Shown one piece after another: positions 47,559 to 59,752 of a stretch of 64,000 nucleotides of DNA. Position numbers and translations under genes: made by a program. A model generated the notes under the pieces. It saw only the letters and a list, made by a program, of their open reading frames with translations. It was not told the origin of the DNA and did not search any database. Positions within the stretch are counted from its first letter, which is position 1; each line of letters starts with the position of its first letter. The stretch is taken from positions 12,595,966-12,659,965 of the forward strand of contig OU015490.1 in NCBI GenBank assembly GCA_907164885.2. The letters run 5' to 3'. The DNA is from Dolomedes plantarius. Its lineage: Eukaryota; Arthropoda; Arachnida; Araneae; Dolomedidae.

Positions 47559-50197
47559 GTAACTGTGTTCAGAATGGTTGAGAAATAACATTTCAGTACG
47601 CTCAAGGGACATTGTATGTAATGTTGTGACACCTTAAAAACACAATCAAAATAAAAAAAATGGGATACTGAATGTACATACATACCCCGCGTCTCAGTCT
47701 GGATCGCCATATCCTCCAAGTATGGTTCTCTATTTTCTGTAGGATCATTTGTAGCACAAATTTTCTCCATTTTTCATTAAAAAATTTCGGAGTTTCTTCA
47801 ATTCCAAATAGCAAGATACGAAACCGCTTGTCAATTATAAACTATTAGCAAATATAATTACAAAATAAACGTTGATTGAACCGACGAAGGAGATCAAACT
47901 ATGCAGCCACCTGTCAGCACGACTAAATGTGTACTAACAAACACGCTCTTCTACAAATTCCCTGGTCATCTAAAAGCTTTCTGATTGGTTATTTCTCAGA
48001 CTCACATATTAACCCTTGTTTGTCCAGTTTATCGACAGGTGCAATAATTTAAATCTTTTAATCCCTTTAGAACCTTCTTACCCCGATACACCTGTCGTAT
48101 TGACAATACAACAAAGGACACCCTGTTCTACAAGGTGGTCCTTTTCATTCATACCAGCCCAAAGATCTGTTATCAGTGCTTTTTCGTGGTATTGTATAAA
48201 CGACTAACTGAGGCCTTCCCTCCATGGGATACGTTGAAATTTTGATATCATAACGCAAGCAACTTATGTCATAACGTTATTTTGAAAAAATATTCATCTT
48301 TTTCAAAAGTCCAGAGAAATCACACATGGTTTCTATTACTTATTTCACTAACGAATTGAATTTATTTTCAAATTTTGACATTTTTTCAGAATGTATTTTT
48401 GGTTTTATCAATGCCTCTCTTGCAGAAGTGCCACAAACGGAAAGGATAACATGGTCACTAATTTAACAATCCTTTCTATTGCTTGTGTGTGACATGGTAA
48501 ATTATTAATGAGTATTTAATTCAAGAATTCATAAACAGAATAGGTCTTCATATTCACTTGGCTGCTGACAAAACGATCGTCAAAGAGGCTTAAAGTAAGC
48601 CGAATTTAGAAGCAAAGAATTTGTATACATAGACACTTAAGCTTTAGACACTTAGAATTGAGCTCAGTGGAGAGATCCCCCTAGGTTTTCAATTGTAGCT
48701 TCGAGTACTGATATCAAATTTTAACTCAAGTAGAGAAAATCAATTTATTGTTAAATAGCCAGTATTTTTCCACTCTACCAGTTGAAATTAATAAAGTTTT
48801 ATAACAAGATAAAAAATGTAAAACATAAAAAATTTTAGACATAGTTTTTAGAAGCATGGTACCAAAATCAAACATTTAAACATAGAGGTATATCAGATAT
48901 TAAATAGTGTTGTTTTGCCTCAACACTATTTAATATAAATATACCTGTTTCACATAAATATTCCTGTTTCGGCAAATTGATAAAGAGGCCTTAATTAACA
49001 TATATAATTTACATTTATTAAAAGGAAAAAATCATAATACTCAGAAAATGTTATCTAATTTACTGAGGATAATCATTTTGTTTTTTTATCTTTCTCATTA
49101 AATCTCATTTATGTTCTTGTAAGATTACAATGTTTTGAATGTCCTATGTACTTTTAAGTTTACGATTAATATTATTCAGTGTTATGCAGTTCATTCCTTT
49201 TATGTTATGATTTCCCTGATATTTAATAAAGTGTTCCGAGTGTAGCCATTTTGCTTTTGGTATTTGCAGCAGTGAATCTGCTGTAAAACACATATAATTT
49301 ACTCATTTTTTGTAATTGTTGTTTAGCGAAATTCCTTACATATTACACTCACTTCAAAACTATTTTTCACTCTCATAAGCAGTTAATGATAAATTATTAT
49401 ACTGAAGAAGTGAATTCCATTTTTATGACAATTAAGCATAGTTAATTCTAAATATCTACGAGAGAAATTAGCCAATAATAGGAATAATGCATATTTTGTT
49501 TTGTAAGAAATCCATTTTCAAAAGGAAAGTTTTCAGAATTTTGCCACAGAAATAAAATTTAAAACTTTAAATCATGAAAAGTCTGAACAAGTACTTTTCT
49601 ATGTATAAATACTATGCAGATTATTTACTTCGATACATTTTATTTTTTATTTAATTTGAATTTGATTTTCAGCAAAAATTTTAGATATCTGTACTTATAT
49701 AAAAGCCTAGAGTAGAAAAAGTGTAGGTAACCATTCCGGGACGGATCAAGTCGGGAACATCTTAACATTGCGACGCCATTGTCTGAAATTTTTCTTAAAA
49801 TATAATACCACAAAATTTACATATTTTAAAAGCCCTTTAAAAAATATGAAAATTTCAAGTGAACACCCTAGCTCAAAACCGTTTAGTTTTTGAAATATCT
49901 TCAAATTAAAATATCCATTGAAAAGAATCATTTATTCAATTGAGTCATTCACTTGAATTTCGAATTCATTCTACTCCATGGTTTTTCATATTCCCTTTAA
50001 ATAACTAAACTTTTAATGTTTAATTTTAATGTTAATTAAATTGTGTTTCACGTTTTATTTTTGTTTTATTTTATTGTTGTTTACTGCTGTTTAAGTATCG
50101 TTTTCAGCAATGCCTGCTGTGTGGCGAGTCATTTACTTTTGAAACAGTTTTGGTTTAGTTTTGATTTAGTGTAGTTTCGTTTTGTTGTTTACTGCTG
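47559..50197. other. AT-rich intergenic DNA, no gene seen
   Basis: No supported frame or repeat boundary over 2.6 kb. A lone TTAACCC at about 48009 has no inverted partner nearby. The segment 48050-48200 is less AT-rich but has no recognised identity. Confidence 0.5.
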
Positions 50198-50202
50198 TTC
50201 AT

Positions 50203-51606
50203 TGTCATAGGGACATGGCAGTAATGTTACGACCAGGGACAGGAGCATGGAAATGTACAAAATAAAATAAAATAATTGTTAAAGGCAATAAAGAAACAGG
50301 GCAATAAAAGAGAAGGGAAGAAAGCCATAGACCGGAACAAAATTTAGAAATAGTGTTTGTAGCAATAAATAGAAGATAAAAGTTGAAGAGAGTTAGTTGC
50401 AAGAAGAGAATAATAGAAAATTTATGATGGCTATAAAACAGCCCACCCTACTTGAAGTCAAATCATGGGAAAAAGTTAAAATTGAGGGAGAATTTATAAA
50501 TCCCGCCCTCGACGCGCATTGATAAAAGGGGATTGAGGAGAGGCAGCACGGACGAATGGTGATGGCATGATAATTTCCAGATAACCAATGGAAATTATAA
50601 GAGGCGGAGACATTAGTAAGAAAAAATATGAAATAAAAAATAGTGTGAAGGCAGAGAGATAACCTGAGAAGTGAGAGTCAGTCAGAAGTTTGTGAGAGGT
50701 AGAAGTGGTGTCAATGCATCCGATGCTGACAGTGCCCAAGTGTCCCGTGCCGAGTGTCTGCAATAAGCGACGGAGCCGTATTCGAGTGCAGTAAAAGTTT
50801 GGAGATAGAAGTTGTCGAGCGCCCAGTGTCCCATGCCGAGTGTCTGCAATAAGCGACGGAGCCGTATTCGAGTGCAGTAAAAGTTTGGAGATAGAAGTTG
50901 TCGAGCGCCCAGTGTCCCATGCCGAGTGTCTGCAATGAACGACGGAGCCGTATTCCAGATAAGAAGATGCCCGAATTCCGTTTGATGATAAAGACGACGA
51001 ATTCATTATTACGAGTGCCAGCTGCACAGAGGGATTCAACCGTCATCTGCTGAGGTACCGACTTTGCGTTTCCCTTTTATATTGTATCATTGCTTCTCAG
51101 TGTGTAGTCATAATAATTAAGATAAGAGCGCGATGAGTATAGTTTTTGAATATAAGATGTTGAGTAATAGACCGATAATTCGTACTAACAATTTAATATA
51201 ATGTTTTGTATATATATATGAATTAATTTAGTAGGAGTAAAGTTGAAAATAATATGTATAGATGCAGTATGAAATATTGTTATAATAAGTGAATGAATCA
51301 AACATAGGTGTCGTAAAGAATTAATTTAGTAGGAATGAAGTTATGAATAATGTGTAAATGCCGGAGGAAATATTGATTAATTTTGGAGTGTATTATTTAT
51401 GTGTATTAATATTCAATAAATTGATTTGTCAATATAACCAGAGTTATTCCCATTATTTGGGAAGCACATCAATGTACTAGCCACAATCATGAACCAATAA
51501 GTTACTAAATCAAATCATAATTAATAAATATAATTAATATAAGAATAATAAAATAAACTCCCAATCCCGATAATTTTATAAATTAATCTAAACAATCACG
51601 GTTACA
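50203..51606 (+). mobile_element. Solo LTR (1404 bp)
   Basis: Begins TGTCATAGGG, ends ACGGTTACA, and is flanked by TTCAT at 50198-50202 and 51607-51611. Promoter-like TATAAATCCCGCCC lies at 50495-50508 and AATAAA at 51415-51420. A GC-rich 86-bp array occupies 50749-50955, followed by two about 103-bp related AT-rich units with AATTAATTTAGTAGGA (51222 and 51325). It shares its end, poly(A) context and repeat placement with the LTR at 33825-35428 and the solo LTR at 4871-6288. Confidence 0.85.
50749..50955 (+). repeat. 86-bp tandem repeat, about 2.4 copies, in the solo LTR
   Basis: Units start at 50749, 50835 and 50921 with GCCGAGTGTCTGCAAT and share CGACGGAGCCGTATTC. The first two are nearly identical. 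Confidence 0.95.
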
Positions 51607-51611
51607 TTCAT

Positions 51612-52030
51612 GTACAGTTTTCAGCAATGCCCGATGAAAATGATGAATCACCTCTTGAAACGCTGATCAACATTCCGTCATTTTTGACGGGGGTTATATA
51701 CTAGTGTTTAAATAAATCAGGTCTTGTCTATCTTTTAAGTTAGTTACTATGGATGCAGTCCAAATTATGTTTTAATTTTACGAATAAAATAATTGTATAC
51801 CCATTTCATTTGCATTCATCCCCGTTAACCAAGGAAAACAAATATGTCATGCTTTAATGATAACTCTCAAAATATTATACCGCCTTACGTAATCTATGCC
51901 TTTAAACAATCTATAAATCTGTAATATTATTATTCTGCAACGTTATTCAATCTGTGGAATAAGATAAATAATTCATTCATTAATGCATAGAGATAAGAAT
52001 TAATAAAACACAGGGGAATGCTTTATATAT

Positions 52031-52067
<37 letters not shown>

Positions 52068-52487
52068 TATAGAAACAATAAAACACTAGAGAATTGTGTA
52101 TGATCTTTTAAAGTCAAGAGTAAATATACTTTTGATTTTACTTTGTAAACGGATGCATATTAATTAATAAATACAGAGTATATTTGGTTTAGACTAAAAT
52201 TTACATTGTTTTACTTACTCATATTGATAATTTCGAATATTCTTTTTGTTTGTTTAATTGAGATGAAATAATATTCATTCTGTGAATATTGACAAAATTT
52301 TCTTTTAATATTTTATATAAACTTGGAGGCAAGAGACTGTCTGCTATGCCTTGATTTTATTTAAACAGTTAAATATTTAATTTCACACTTTTAAGTGTCA
52401 ACTTTTAAAACTGCATTGTTGTATGGTTTTATATGTGTCCACTCTTTTTATAGTTTTATAACTGGCCTATGATAACTGTCCAAGTAC

Positions 52488-52533
<46 letters not shown>

Positions 52534-52734
52534 TTAAATCTTATAAAATGGTCCAAAAATCGAAGCATCATCTTTAAAAATACATTCGTTCAGAACACTT
52601 TTATTTTTTTCTAGTGTTTTGCATTTTTTAAGTATCTCTACATATTTAATAGACTCATAAATTTAGTTCTTGTAGTTTTCGTGTCCAGGAATAGTGCAGA
52701 AAAAACAAGAAGGAGACAAAAGAAAAAAAGAATG
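51612..52734. other. AT-rich intergenic DNA with TA microsatellites
   Basis: (TA)n runs at about 52035-52063 and 52493-52529. No gene seen. Confidence 0.6.
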
Positions 52735-52873
52735 TACTATCCATAGAAGAAAGGTGCCATTACCTCGAAAGAGGTAAGACTTCTACCTGTTGGTCCGCGA
52801 AAGGTATTTTACTTCCCATCTACCATCCGATGGAAATTCTAGTGGAGGCATCCCCAATCTACCACCTGCGACG
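52735..52873 (-). repeat. LINE-derived repeat fragment
   Basis: Aligns with 37430-37545: CTGTTGGTCCGCGAAAGG, CTTCCCATCTACCA and GAGGCATCCCC followed by CACCTGCGACGC occur in the same order. Strand is assigned from the LINE at 36-37 kb. Confidence 0.7.
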
Positions 52874-52971
52874 CAAATTTAGTAAAATAGGAAATATAAA
52901 ATAAAATAGGTTGCTTATAAATTTAGTAAAATAGGCTATAGAGTTTCTATGCTCACTTCTACCCAGACTTG

Positions 52972-55030
52972 GGTGTATATAATTTGAAGTGGCACTCTAT
53001 TTGAATTTGAACCACACACAGTTTATACATGAAACAATGTTTATTGAATTCGTTGCACATATAATTGGCTTTTACAGCAATAAGCATACGTACTACTTGT
53101 ACGGAATGTATAAACACAGCTTTCAAGAACAATATATTTTTATACTCACGAACAGTAAGTCAAACCAGCAGTACTGCCATGTAAACTTCTGGCCCGCTAA
53201 GCACTAGCGCAGGATAACACCTTTTCAACCTTAACAACCGCCCCTTCCTTCTTAATGACGCTGCGTGGTATTTATACTAAGAGCGTATGCCGAAATTAGC
53301 ATATCTGAAGCAGCTTCTTTAATTCATTAATTCAAAAGTTCGATTCTTGTGAATCGAATCTTGTGTATACCTTACACTGGCCTCCCTCAAAAAAAAATTA
53401 GGTAACTGAGGTCTGAACGGCTTCAGTTAACTAATTGAAAACGCGTGCTGGTCTGACTTTTTACATAATGGGTGGCAAAGCCAAAAAAACCTTCCACACG
53501 TTGTGTGGAGGAAAAACGCCACTACCATTTTACAAAACTAACCCCGAAGGGTCCAGGTGACACCATCAAACAGTGGATTTGCAGAGTTGCGGATACTGGG
53601 ATGGCCAACTGCGCCCTAGAATATCTATTTTAATTAAAAGTGACAACACAATTGCACAGCATGACATTTCTTGACTGTATCTGCTCTCCCCCAATTTATA
53701 ATGTACATGTGTTATTTTTTTGTGAAGTTAGTATGTTAGTTAGTTAATTATTATATTGTGCAGTATGTATTTTTTTTTCCTAGTCACTACATGTCCCCTT
53801 CAAAAATTTATAAAACAACAGTATGCCTTTTTTTTTCCAGTGGCTCACTCCTTCCCCTCAAAATGTTTACACAGTATATACAATGGGGAACTTCAAACCA
53901 ATTTGGTTCGGTTTTATTAAAGGGTGGGAGTTAGAATAAGAGAATTGATACAAGACTTGTTCCTCATGAATGCAGCAACTTCCTTGCACCAGTCTGTCCA
54001 ATCCGTGGAACCTCTCTTGATGGTCGCAGTCCTAGTAAAGGGGTTCGTTGACCGTGTGGGCATCCTTCGTGCAGCAGGTCGTAGGTCCTGAGGCGCTGGT
54101 CCGGCTTGACGATGGACAGGAGGTCTCTTGGGAGGAGGCCAACCTTGCTGGGCGGCAGAAATCTTGCGCTTCCTGTACTTATGCAAAGGAGCTTTAAAAT
54201 TGTCATTCTTCCTTTTGATAACCTTGTGTACCTTATGTGTGCCACGTTCATCCTTAGATGGAGGTTTTGTAGTGCACACTTTACTTTTCTCCGTACTTTT
54301 TAGAGTATAGGCATTAAATTTTAATGCATATTCTATTTTGTCAAATTTATACCAACGTGTTTAGTTACTGGCCAACGTGTTTAGTTACTGGCTTGAGGGG
54401 CCGCCATTGAAGGTGGCTTCGAATGGCGCAAAATGCTGAACCATAATTACCCGAGGAAAATTTCCAGCAGGATTTTGTTCTACAACACTCATTTTTTAAA
54501 TAGTATATAAGTACTTGCAACAATTTTTTCAATATAAGTACACAGTACACAGTTTTTAATTTCAATTATGTTGTTCGTTACAAATGTAACGCTAACTACC
54601 AGGGTATATATATTTTCGGGCGCCAGTATAGAGAATCTTAGGGGGCACTCTATTTGTATTTTATACAAATTCAGTTCATACATGAAACAATGTTTATTGA
54701 ATTCGTTGCACATATAATTGGCTTTTACAGCAATAAGCATACGTACTACTTGTACGGAATGTATAAACACAGCTTTCAAGAACAATATATTTTTTATACT
54801 CACGAACAGTAAGTCAAACCAGCAGTACTGCCATGTAAACTTCTGGCCCGCTAAGCACTAGCGCAGGATAACACCTTTTCAACCTTAACAACCTCCCCTT
54901 CCTTTTTAATGACGCTGCGTGGTATTTATACTAAGAGCGTATGCCGAAATTAGCATATCTGAAGCAGCTTCTTTAATTCATTAATTCAAAAGTTCGATTC
55001 TTGTGAATCGAATCTTGTGTATACCTTACA
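52972..55030 (-). mobile_element. Compact non-autonomous LTR retrotransposon (about 2.06 kb)
   Basis: LTRs of about 405 bp at 52972-53376 and 54624-55030 are nearly identical over about 380 bp and diverge only in their outer AT-rich 25 bases. Next to the right LTR the minus strand reads TGGCGCCCGAA (54624-54614), the standard tRNA-Lys-type primer site. Next to the left LTR a purine-rich tract (TTGAGGGAGGCCAG, 53390-53377) fits a polypurine tract. The interior is only 1.25 kb and holds no protease, RT or integrase. I do not see a clear target duplication. Confidence 0.85.
53917..54493 (-). pseudogene. Short basic ORF of the compact LTR element
   Basis: ATG at 54493 opens MSVVEQNPAGNFPR in the same frame as a 120-codon frame ending at 53917. 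The two are separated by stops lying in a 20-bp tandem duplication (GCCAGTAACTAAACACGTTG twice, about 54352-54396). The C-terminal part is strongly basic and Pro-rich (KVHKVIKRKNDNFK, QQGWPPPKRPPVHRQ) and ends WTDWCKEVAAFMRNKS. I see no zinc knuckle or known gag motif. It may be a nucleic-acid-binding gag-like protein, by position after the primer site, but no homology supports this. Confidence 0.45.
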
Positions 55031-55488
55031 AGGCAATTATTGTGATTTGAAGGGATGGCGGTCTCTTACCAAAAGAAATTTTGTAATGAGGATGTGGTTT
55101 TTTGAATATAAATGACTGGTAAGATATTCAGTTATTTGAATGCTAAAGAATGATACTTTTACATCTAGAAACATAATGCAATAACCCTTATACCGGTGGA
55201 TTTTTCAGTAATTTAACATAAAACTAAATAAATAAAAAATTGATAAATTAAAAAAAACGGGAACACAAGACCGAATATTTTCTCGATAGTGTGAAAAAAT
55301 GTCTAGATATATTATGCATTCTTTGTTGATAGGATTTGTTGTAGTAGATAGTATACATATTCCCAACACACTATGTACGTATTTAAACTAATAAAGGGAA
55401 CTATTCAATATTTTACAGTAGCTAATTTTTCTAAAACTCTCAGCGATTTTAAAGCTTTAATAAATATCTATGTTATGATATCTATCTA
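55031..55488. other. AT-rich DNA, no gene seen
   Basis: Nothing supported between the compact LTR element and the Helitron. Confidence 0.5.
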
Positions 55489-55551
<63 letters not shown>

Positions 55552-56428
55552 GAATGTTTGTTTCTTTGTTCGTATTTTATGCTCGGCCGTACCGATCATC
55601 CGATTGCGGTGAAACTGGATCAACTTACTGCTTGAACTGGCGAGAAGGTTATAGACTATTTTCATCCCACTACGACGTTCCATTCCCGAATTATCAACGG
55701 ATATTTTTTTTCAAAGGGATTGTAACATTTCATTGTTGCCAATTAAATTATAACATTTCCTTAAAAATAAATAGACATGAATTAAAAGCGTGATTTATTC
55801 ATATATTGTCGCATGCAAGAATGAATTTGATATATTATTTTCATATACGTGAAACATGTGCGTTTAGCCTTGCCGCGATAATTTATAAAACTGAAGTGAC
55901 ATTCATACATAGCAGATTATTTAGTTTTGAGAAAGAATTACAATCAGGAAATACGTGTATATTATAATTAATAAAGTCTGAAAGTGGCATTGAAACGTAG
56001 CAGACGATTTAGTTTTGAGCAGAAGAGAGGGCAAAATGTCGCAGATTGTTGAGAAATGAGCAATGTGATAAAAAAAAAACAGAAGAGCGCGAAGCCAACA
56101 GAATTCGAACTGCAGTTAAACAAACACAAGAATCTGAAGAAAAAACATTCCCAAGAGTTCGAAGGCAACAGAATTCGAATTGTAGTGATCCGAAGCAGAG
56201 AGACTGATGAAGAAACTTTTAACGCGTCGAACTTAGATCATCTTCGTGCTTCAACATTGAAAGGAGAGGAAAGCGATGAAGAACGACAGCACCGACAACA
56301 AACTAATGGTATTTGCTACCGCAAAAGAATTTTAGCGAAAACTTTACAACATCATAACATGAGGCTAATCATTAAAAAAAAATAATAACAGAAACTGAAT
56401 CCCGAGTAAAGCCGGGTAATACATCTAG
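55489..56428 (+). mobile_element. Non-autonomous Helitron-type element
   Basis: The 5' end TCTATATATATA leads through a TA microsatellite into TGTTTGTTTCTTTGTTCG and CCGATCATCCGATTGCGGTG, a pattern typical of Helitron 5' regions. The 3' end has a short hairpin (CCCGAGTAAAGCCGGG, 56401-56416) about 8 bases before the terminal CTAG (56425-56428), and T follows. No terminal inverted repeats are seen. Insertion between A and T cannot be confirmed at the TA-rich left end. Confidence 0.75.
56056..56385 (+). pseudogene. Highly charged ORF within the Helitron
   Basis: A 109-codon frame (MSNVIKKKQKSAKPTEFE...) contains EFEGNRIRIVVIRSRETDEE and EESDEERQHRQQTNG. Repeated Arg/Glu-rich motifs of the kind (ETDEQR..R) occur upstream of the Rep/helicase domains in autonomous Helitrons, as I recall them. 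No Rep or helicase motif is present here, so this is at most a fragment of such a protein. The frame starts just after the TA-rich 5' region and stops 15 bp before the 3' hairpin. Confidence 0.45.
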
Positions 56429-57429
56429 TTCCTCAATAAAATATTTTAATTAAAAGCGACCAAAAGTCCCATAAACAATATAATTTGAATAAGGCTACTA
56501 ATGCGACGTTCTGTCCCATTTACACCTATTTAATTCATCGAGCAAAAGATGTATAAAACATTAGGAAATTCTACCAGAAATTCGGAGTTTAAATTAACAT
56601 ACTAAGAATAACATACACATAATTGTCATTTTATTGACTCAAAGTTAATAAATCGACATACTAGAATTTGGACATATTCTTAAGCCATTTTTTAATGATA
56701 TCTATTTTAAAAGAAATTGAAAAATTCATTTGCTTCCCGTTAAAATTTTACCATAAATTTTAACGGTAAACTAAGCAAAGAACAGAAATAAAGTTAAGGC
56801 ACTCTACCATATCTAAAACCCGAATTGATATATTATTACCCATTTAATGTCAGTCGTCTGTGGTGGTTTAAAGATTTAAGTGATGCCTTAAAACTATAAT
56901 AAAAAGTCCCATGTCTCTTGAGTTATAGGCCAAAGAGAGATCAGAAAAATAAAGTCTTTGATAATTTTACTGAGTGTGGTAGACACGTATAGTTCGAAAT
57001 TCAACACTAAACAATACGAGATTTCTTGACTACATTTTTATTGCAAAAAGATCAGCATTTAAGTGAACCAATTTTGAAACTTATGCGGTGATGGCAGAGG
57101 CGGGGTCATGATTAGCCGAGATTCAAGCCAACATCCACGCATCAGAACATTAGATCTATGATCCATTTCATGTAAATCCATATTTGTTAAACTAGAAACG
57201 CACAGATTTTTAGCACTCACAAAAGACATCTAAACTCTCAATTAGTTTTAAACTAGTTTTTATATTTTTTTTTATGCCGGGAAATATTAGATGTGATTGT
57301 CAGAGGAAATTTCAGAAGTCTGAGAATCCTTACTCGCTTAGTAGTAAAAATATATCACTCCTCATGTCAAAGAATTTAACCTATCCAGTGGTAAACCCAT
57401 TTTTTTGTCGTGTCTACGAATAGGGAAAA
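56429..57429. other. Intergenic DNA, no gene seen
   Basis: No supported coding frame or repeat boundaries. Confidence 0.5.
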
Positions 57430-57715
57430 TGCCCTATCCATTGAAGAGGGGTGTCATTGCCTCAAGAGAGGTTGGACTTCTATCTGGTCCGTGAATTTTT
57501 AACCGATTCAAGTGACGAGTGAGGACCACTTGACACCGCACCTACAGAGGTATTGTTTAGGAACTGGGAGGACATTGCAGCTACGATATATTTTTCCGTG
57601 AACCAGCCGCCATTAGTGTCCACGTCGGCGGTTTTGTTGACGGCCGGTATCGAACCAGCAGCTTGCAGATCCTTGGTGCTACGTCTTTACCAACCGGGCC
57701 ACTGCACCCTGGTAA
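57430..57715 (-). repeat. tRNA-derived SINE next to a LINE-like fragment
   Basis: On the minus strand 57715-57645 reads as a tRNA-like head, with an A-box-like TGGCCCGGTTGGTAAAG and the B box GGTTCGATACC (57649-57659). The body extends to about 57500. The remaining plus-strand segment 57430-57500 (CATTGCCTCAAGAGAGGT, CTATCTGGTCCGTG) resembles the repeat at 52735-52873. Confidence 0.65.
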
Positions 57716-57977
57716 ACCCAATCCATCAGTCAATAGTAAACTCATACCCCATACCATGCCCTATAAACAAGTCGAAAACCGATCCCTTTAAAATGTGGCC
57801 AGCAGATTTATTCCTTCATTATTAGTGGTAAACTGATTTACATAACACTGTCAAACTAATTCCCATACTATTTAGAAACTAAGTGTTTAATAATCCTCTT
57901 TTGTGAATTGTTCATCATGATAATCACTTATGATACTCCCCGGAGTGAAGAAGCGTAAATATGAATTATCAAACATT

Positions 57978-58170
57978 ATCTATATATATAAAACAGTTCC
58001 ATAACTGACTGACTCACTGACTTACTGACTGATTCACTGATATACAACGCACAGACCGAACCGATGGACCTAAAGAGGTGAAACTTTGCATTACGATTCT
58101 TCTTATAGTGGACGGGTGCGCTGTTGTGCTGATATTTAGATTCCTGAACAGATTCCAATCCAACATGACA
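57978..58170 (+). mobile_element. Helitron 5'-end fragment
   Basis: TCTATATATATAAAAC, an array of (C/T)TGACTGACT units and ACCGAACCGATGGACCTAA followed by GGTGAAACTTTGCATTA reproduce the arrangement at the 5' end of many arthropod Helitrons. No 3' end (CTAG with hairpin) is found before the gypsy LTR, so it is truncated. Confidence 0.65.
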
Positions 58171-58410
58171 CTCCAGCAAATTTAAATATATGTGTGAGAT
58201 GTTTAATTGTATATTATTAATAATTATAATAATATAGGTGGCTTAGTATTTTCTTTATTGGCTGATGGACCTTTAATTTTTTAATAATAAAATCTAATAC
58301 CTTTGTTTAAAACTTTTCCATTTTCTAAGCAATCTTATTTCTCTTCTTCATTCTGGTATCCCACGGTAATACGATACAAAATAGTTGCGCCATTTCGTTC
58401 AAGAAGCAAA

Positions 58411-59500
58411 TGTCATCAACCCAGGGATGGAAAACAGATATTGACATCTTTATGACTCCCCAAACATCGCAATTTTATCATTGTTTCTCAGAAAGTCTAC
58501 CCCACACATCGTAATACCACCCAGACCTTTTCCGAGAATTTTTCCCCGTGAGTTTGTTGATGTCTCGCGGCGGAAAGATATCGCGAAATCAACCAATGAG
58601 AAGCCAGGAAGAGAAGGTCTATTTTTCACGCGGAACAACAAAAGAGGCAAAGTGGCGGAGAAGATCGGAACGAACAAAGAGTTTCGATAGGAGATTCGAA
58701 AGGTAGAGACAGAGGATGAAGATTCCATCTTGAGAGTCCCAATGACGGTCTGAGGAGAGAGAATCCTGTTCCATTCACCAACAGCTATGGAGAGCAACAT
58801 TCGCCTATAAATTTCCCCCCTTCTTTGGACATGTCCTATTCCCGAATTCTAAATCTTTCGACTTTCCTATCATGCCTTTGTTTCTAGATTTCTACTTCTT
58901 TTTTTTTAGACTGCAGTCATTTCGGTAAAGTACAATTTTAATTATGATTTTCGTTTTCCTTTTATTTTTGAGTTAACTAAAGAATTTTTTTTTATAAGAT
59001 AATGGGTTCATTAGCCACCTAAATCAAATATAATTTCAGTCTATTTTTATTGTGATGTGTAATACTTGAATTTGTTTTATGTGATTAATTTTTTTTATGG
59101 AATTGTGCCTTGTATGACAGCTGGTTAGATATGTAGAAAACTTAATTTATGTTAAAATATAAATAAACTTTTGTAATTATTACCCCTAAAATTTGTGTCT
59201 CGTCCTTTCTTTAAAAGCGTAAGCTTAATGACTTTTATTTTGTTTAAATTTTCCTTTTCAGAGTAAAGCTAAGTTTCTCTTTCAGCTGTCGTTTTTCCCT
59301 TATTGAATCTGTTGTAGGTTATTGCGGTAATATTTTAAACTCTTAACTTTTGAGGTAATCACAACGCGCCTCATCTTAAATACTATTAAATTTACTCCCT
59401 AATACTTAAACTCTAATTAAACTTAAGTAATTGAATTAATATATATCATGATAAATTAAGTTAAACTTTTTCTAATGTCTGAATAAGAACAGGCATAACA
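58411..59500 (+). repeat. Candidate 5' LTR of the Ty3/gypsy element
   Basis: TGTCATCAAC to GGCATAACA, about 1.09 kb. Contains TATAAATTTCCCCCC at 58806-58820 (compare TATAAATCCCGCCC in the solo LTR at 50.5 kb), a G+C-rich upstream part and AATAAA at 59162-59167. A primer-site-like TGGTGCCGTGAGAGCG follows at 59508. The 3' LTR lies outside the window, so the left boundary is a best guess. Confidence 0.6.
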
Positions 59501-59752
59501 AGATTTCTGGTGCCGTGAGAGCGAAATAAGGGTCTTAAATCAAGTGCACAATTCCTGATGCATATATGTGTAAAATTAGGGGTAATACAAATTTTTTTTG
59601 CGGAGTGCTTATGTCGGAAATTTATGAGTGATTTGTGAATTTTTGTGTGTAATATAACTGGTATTTAATATTTATGTAAAATATAATAGTAACTAATTTC
59701 TATTGATAATCATTTTACTGAGAGTTTTGATATTTTGTGTGTATATTGAATT

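Noticed and set aside
48009..48030. piggyBac-like end TTAACCC
   Set aside because: No inverted partner ending GGGTTAA within a reasonable distance.
50494..51046. Frames of 181 and 111 codons on the minus strand
   Set aside because: They read the 86-bp tandem repeats of the solo LTR and its promoter region; the repeats create repeated peptides with no gene context.
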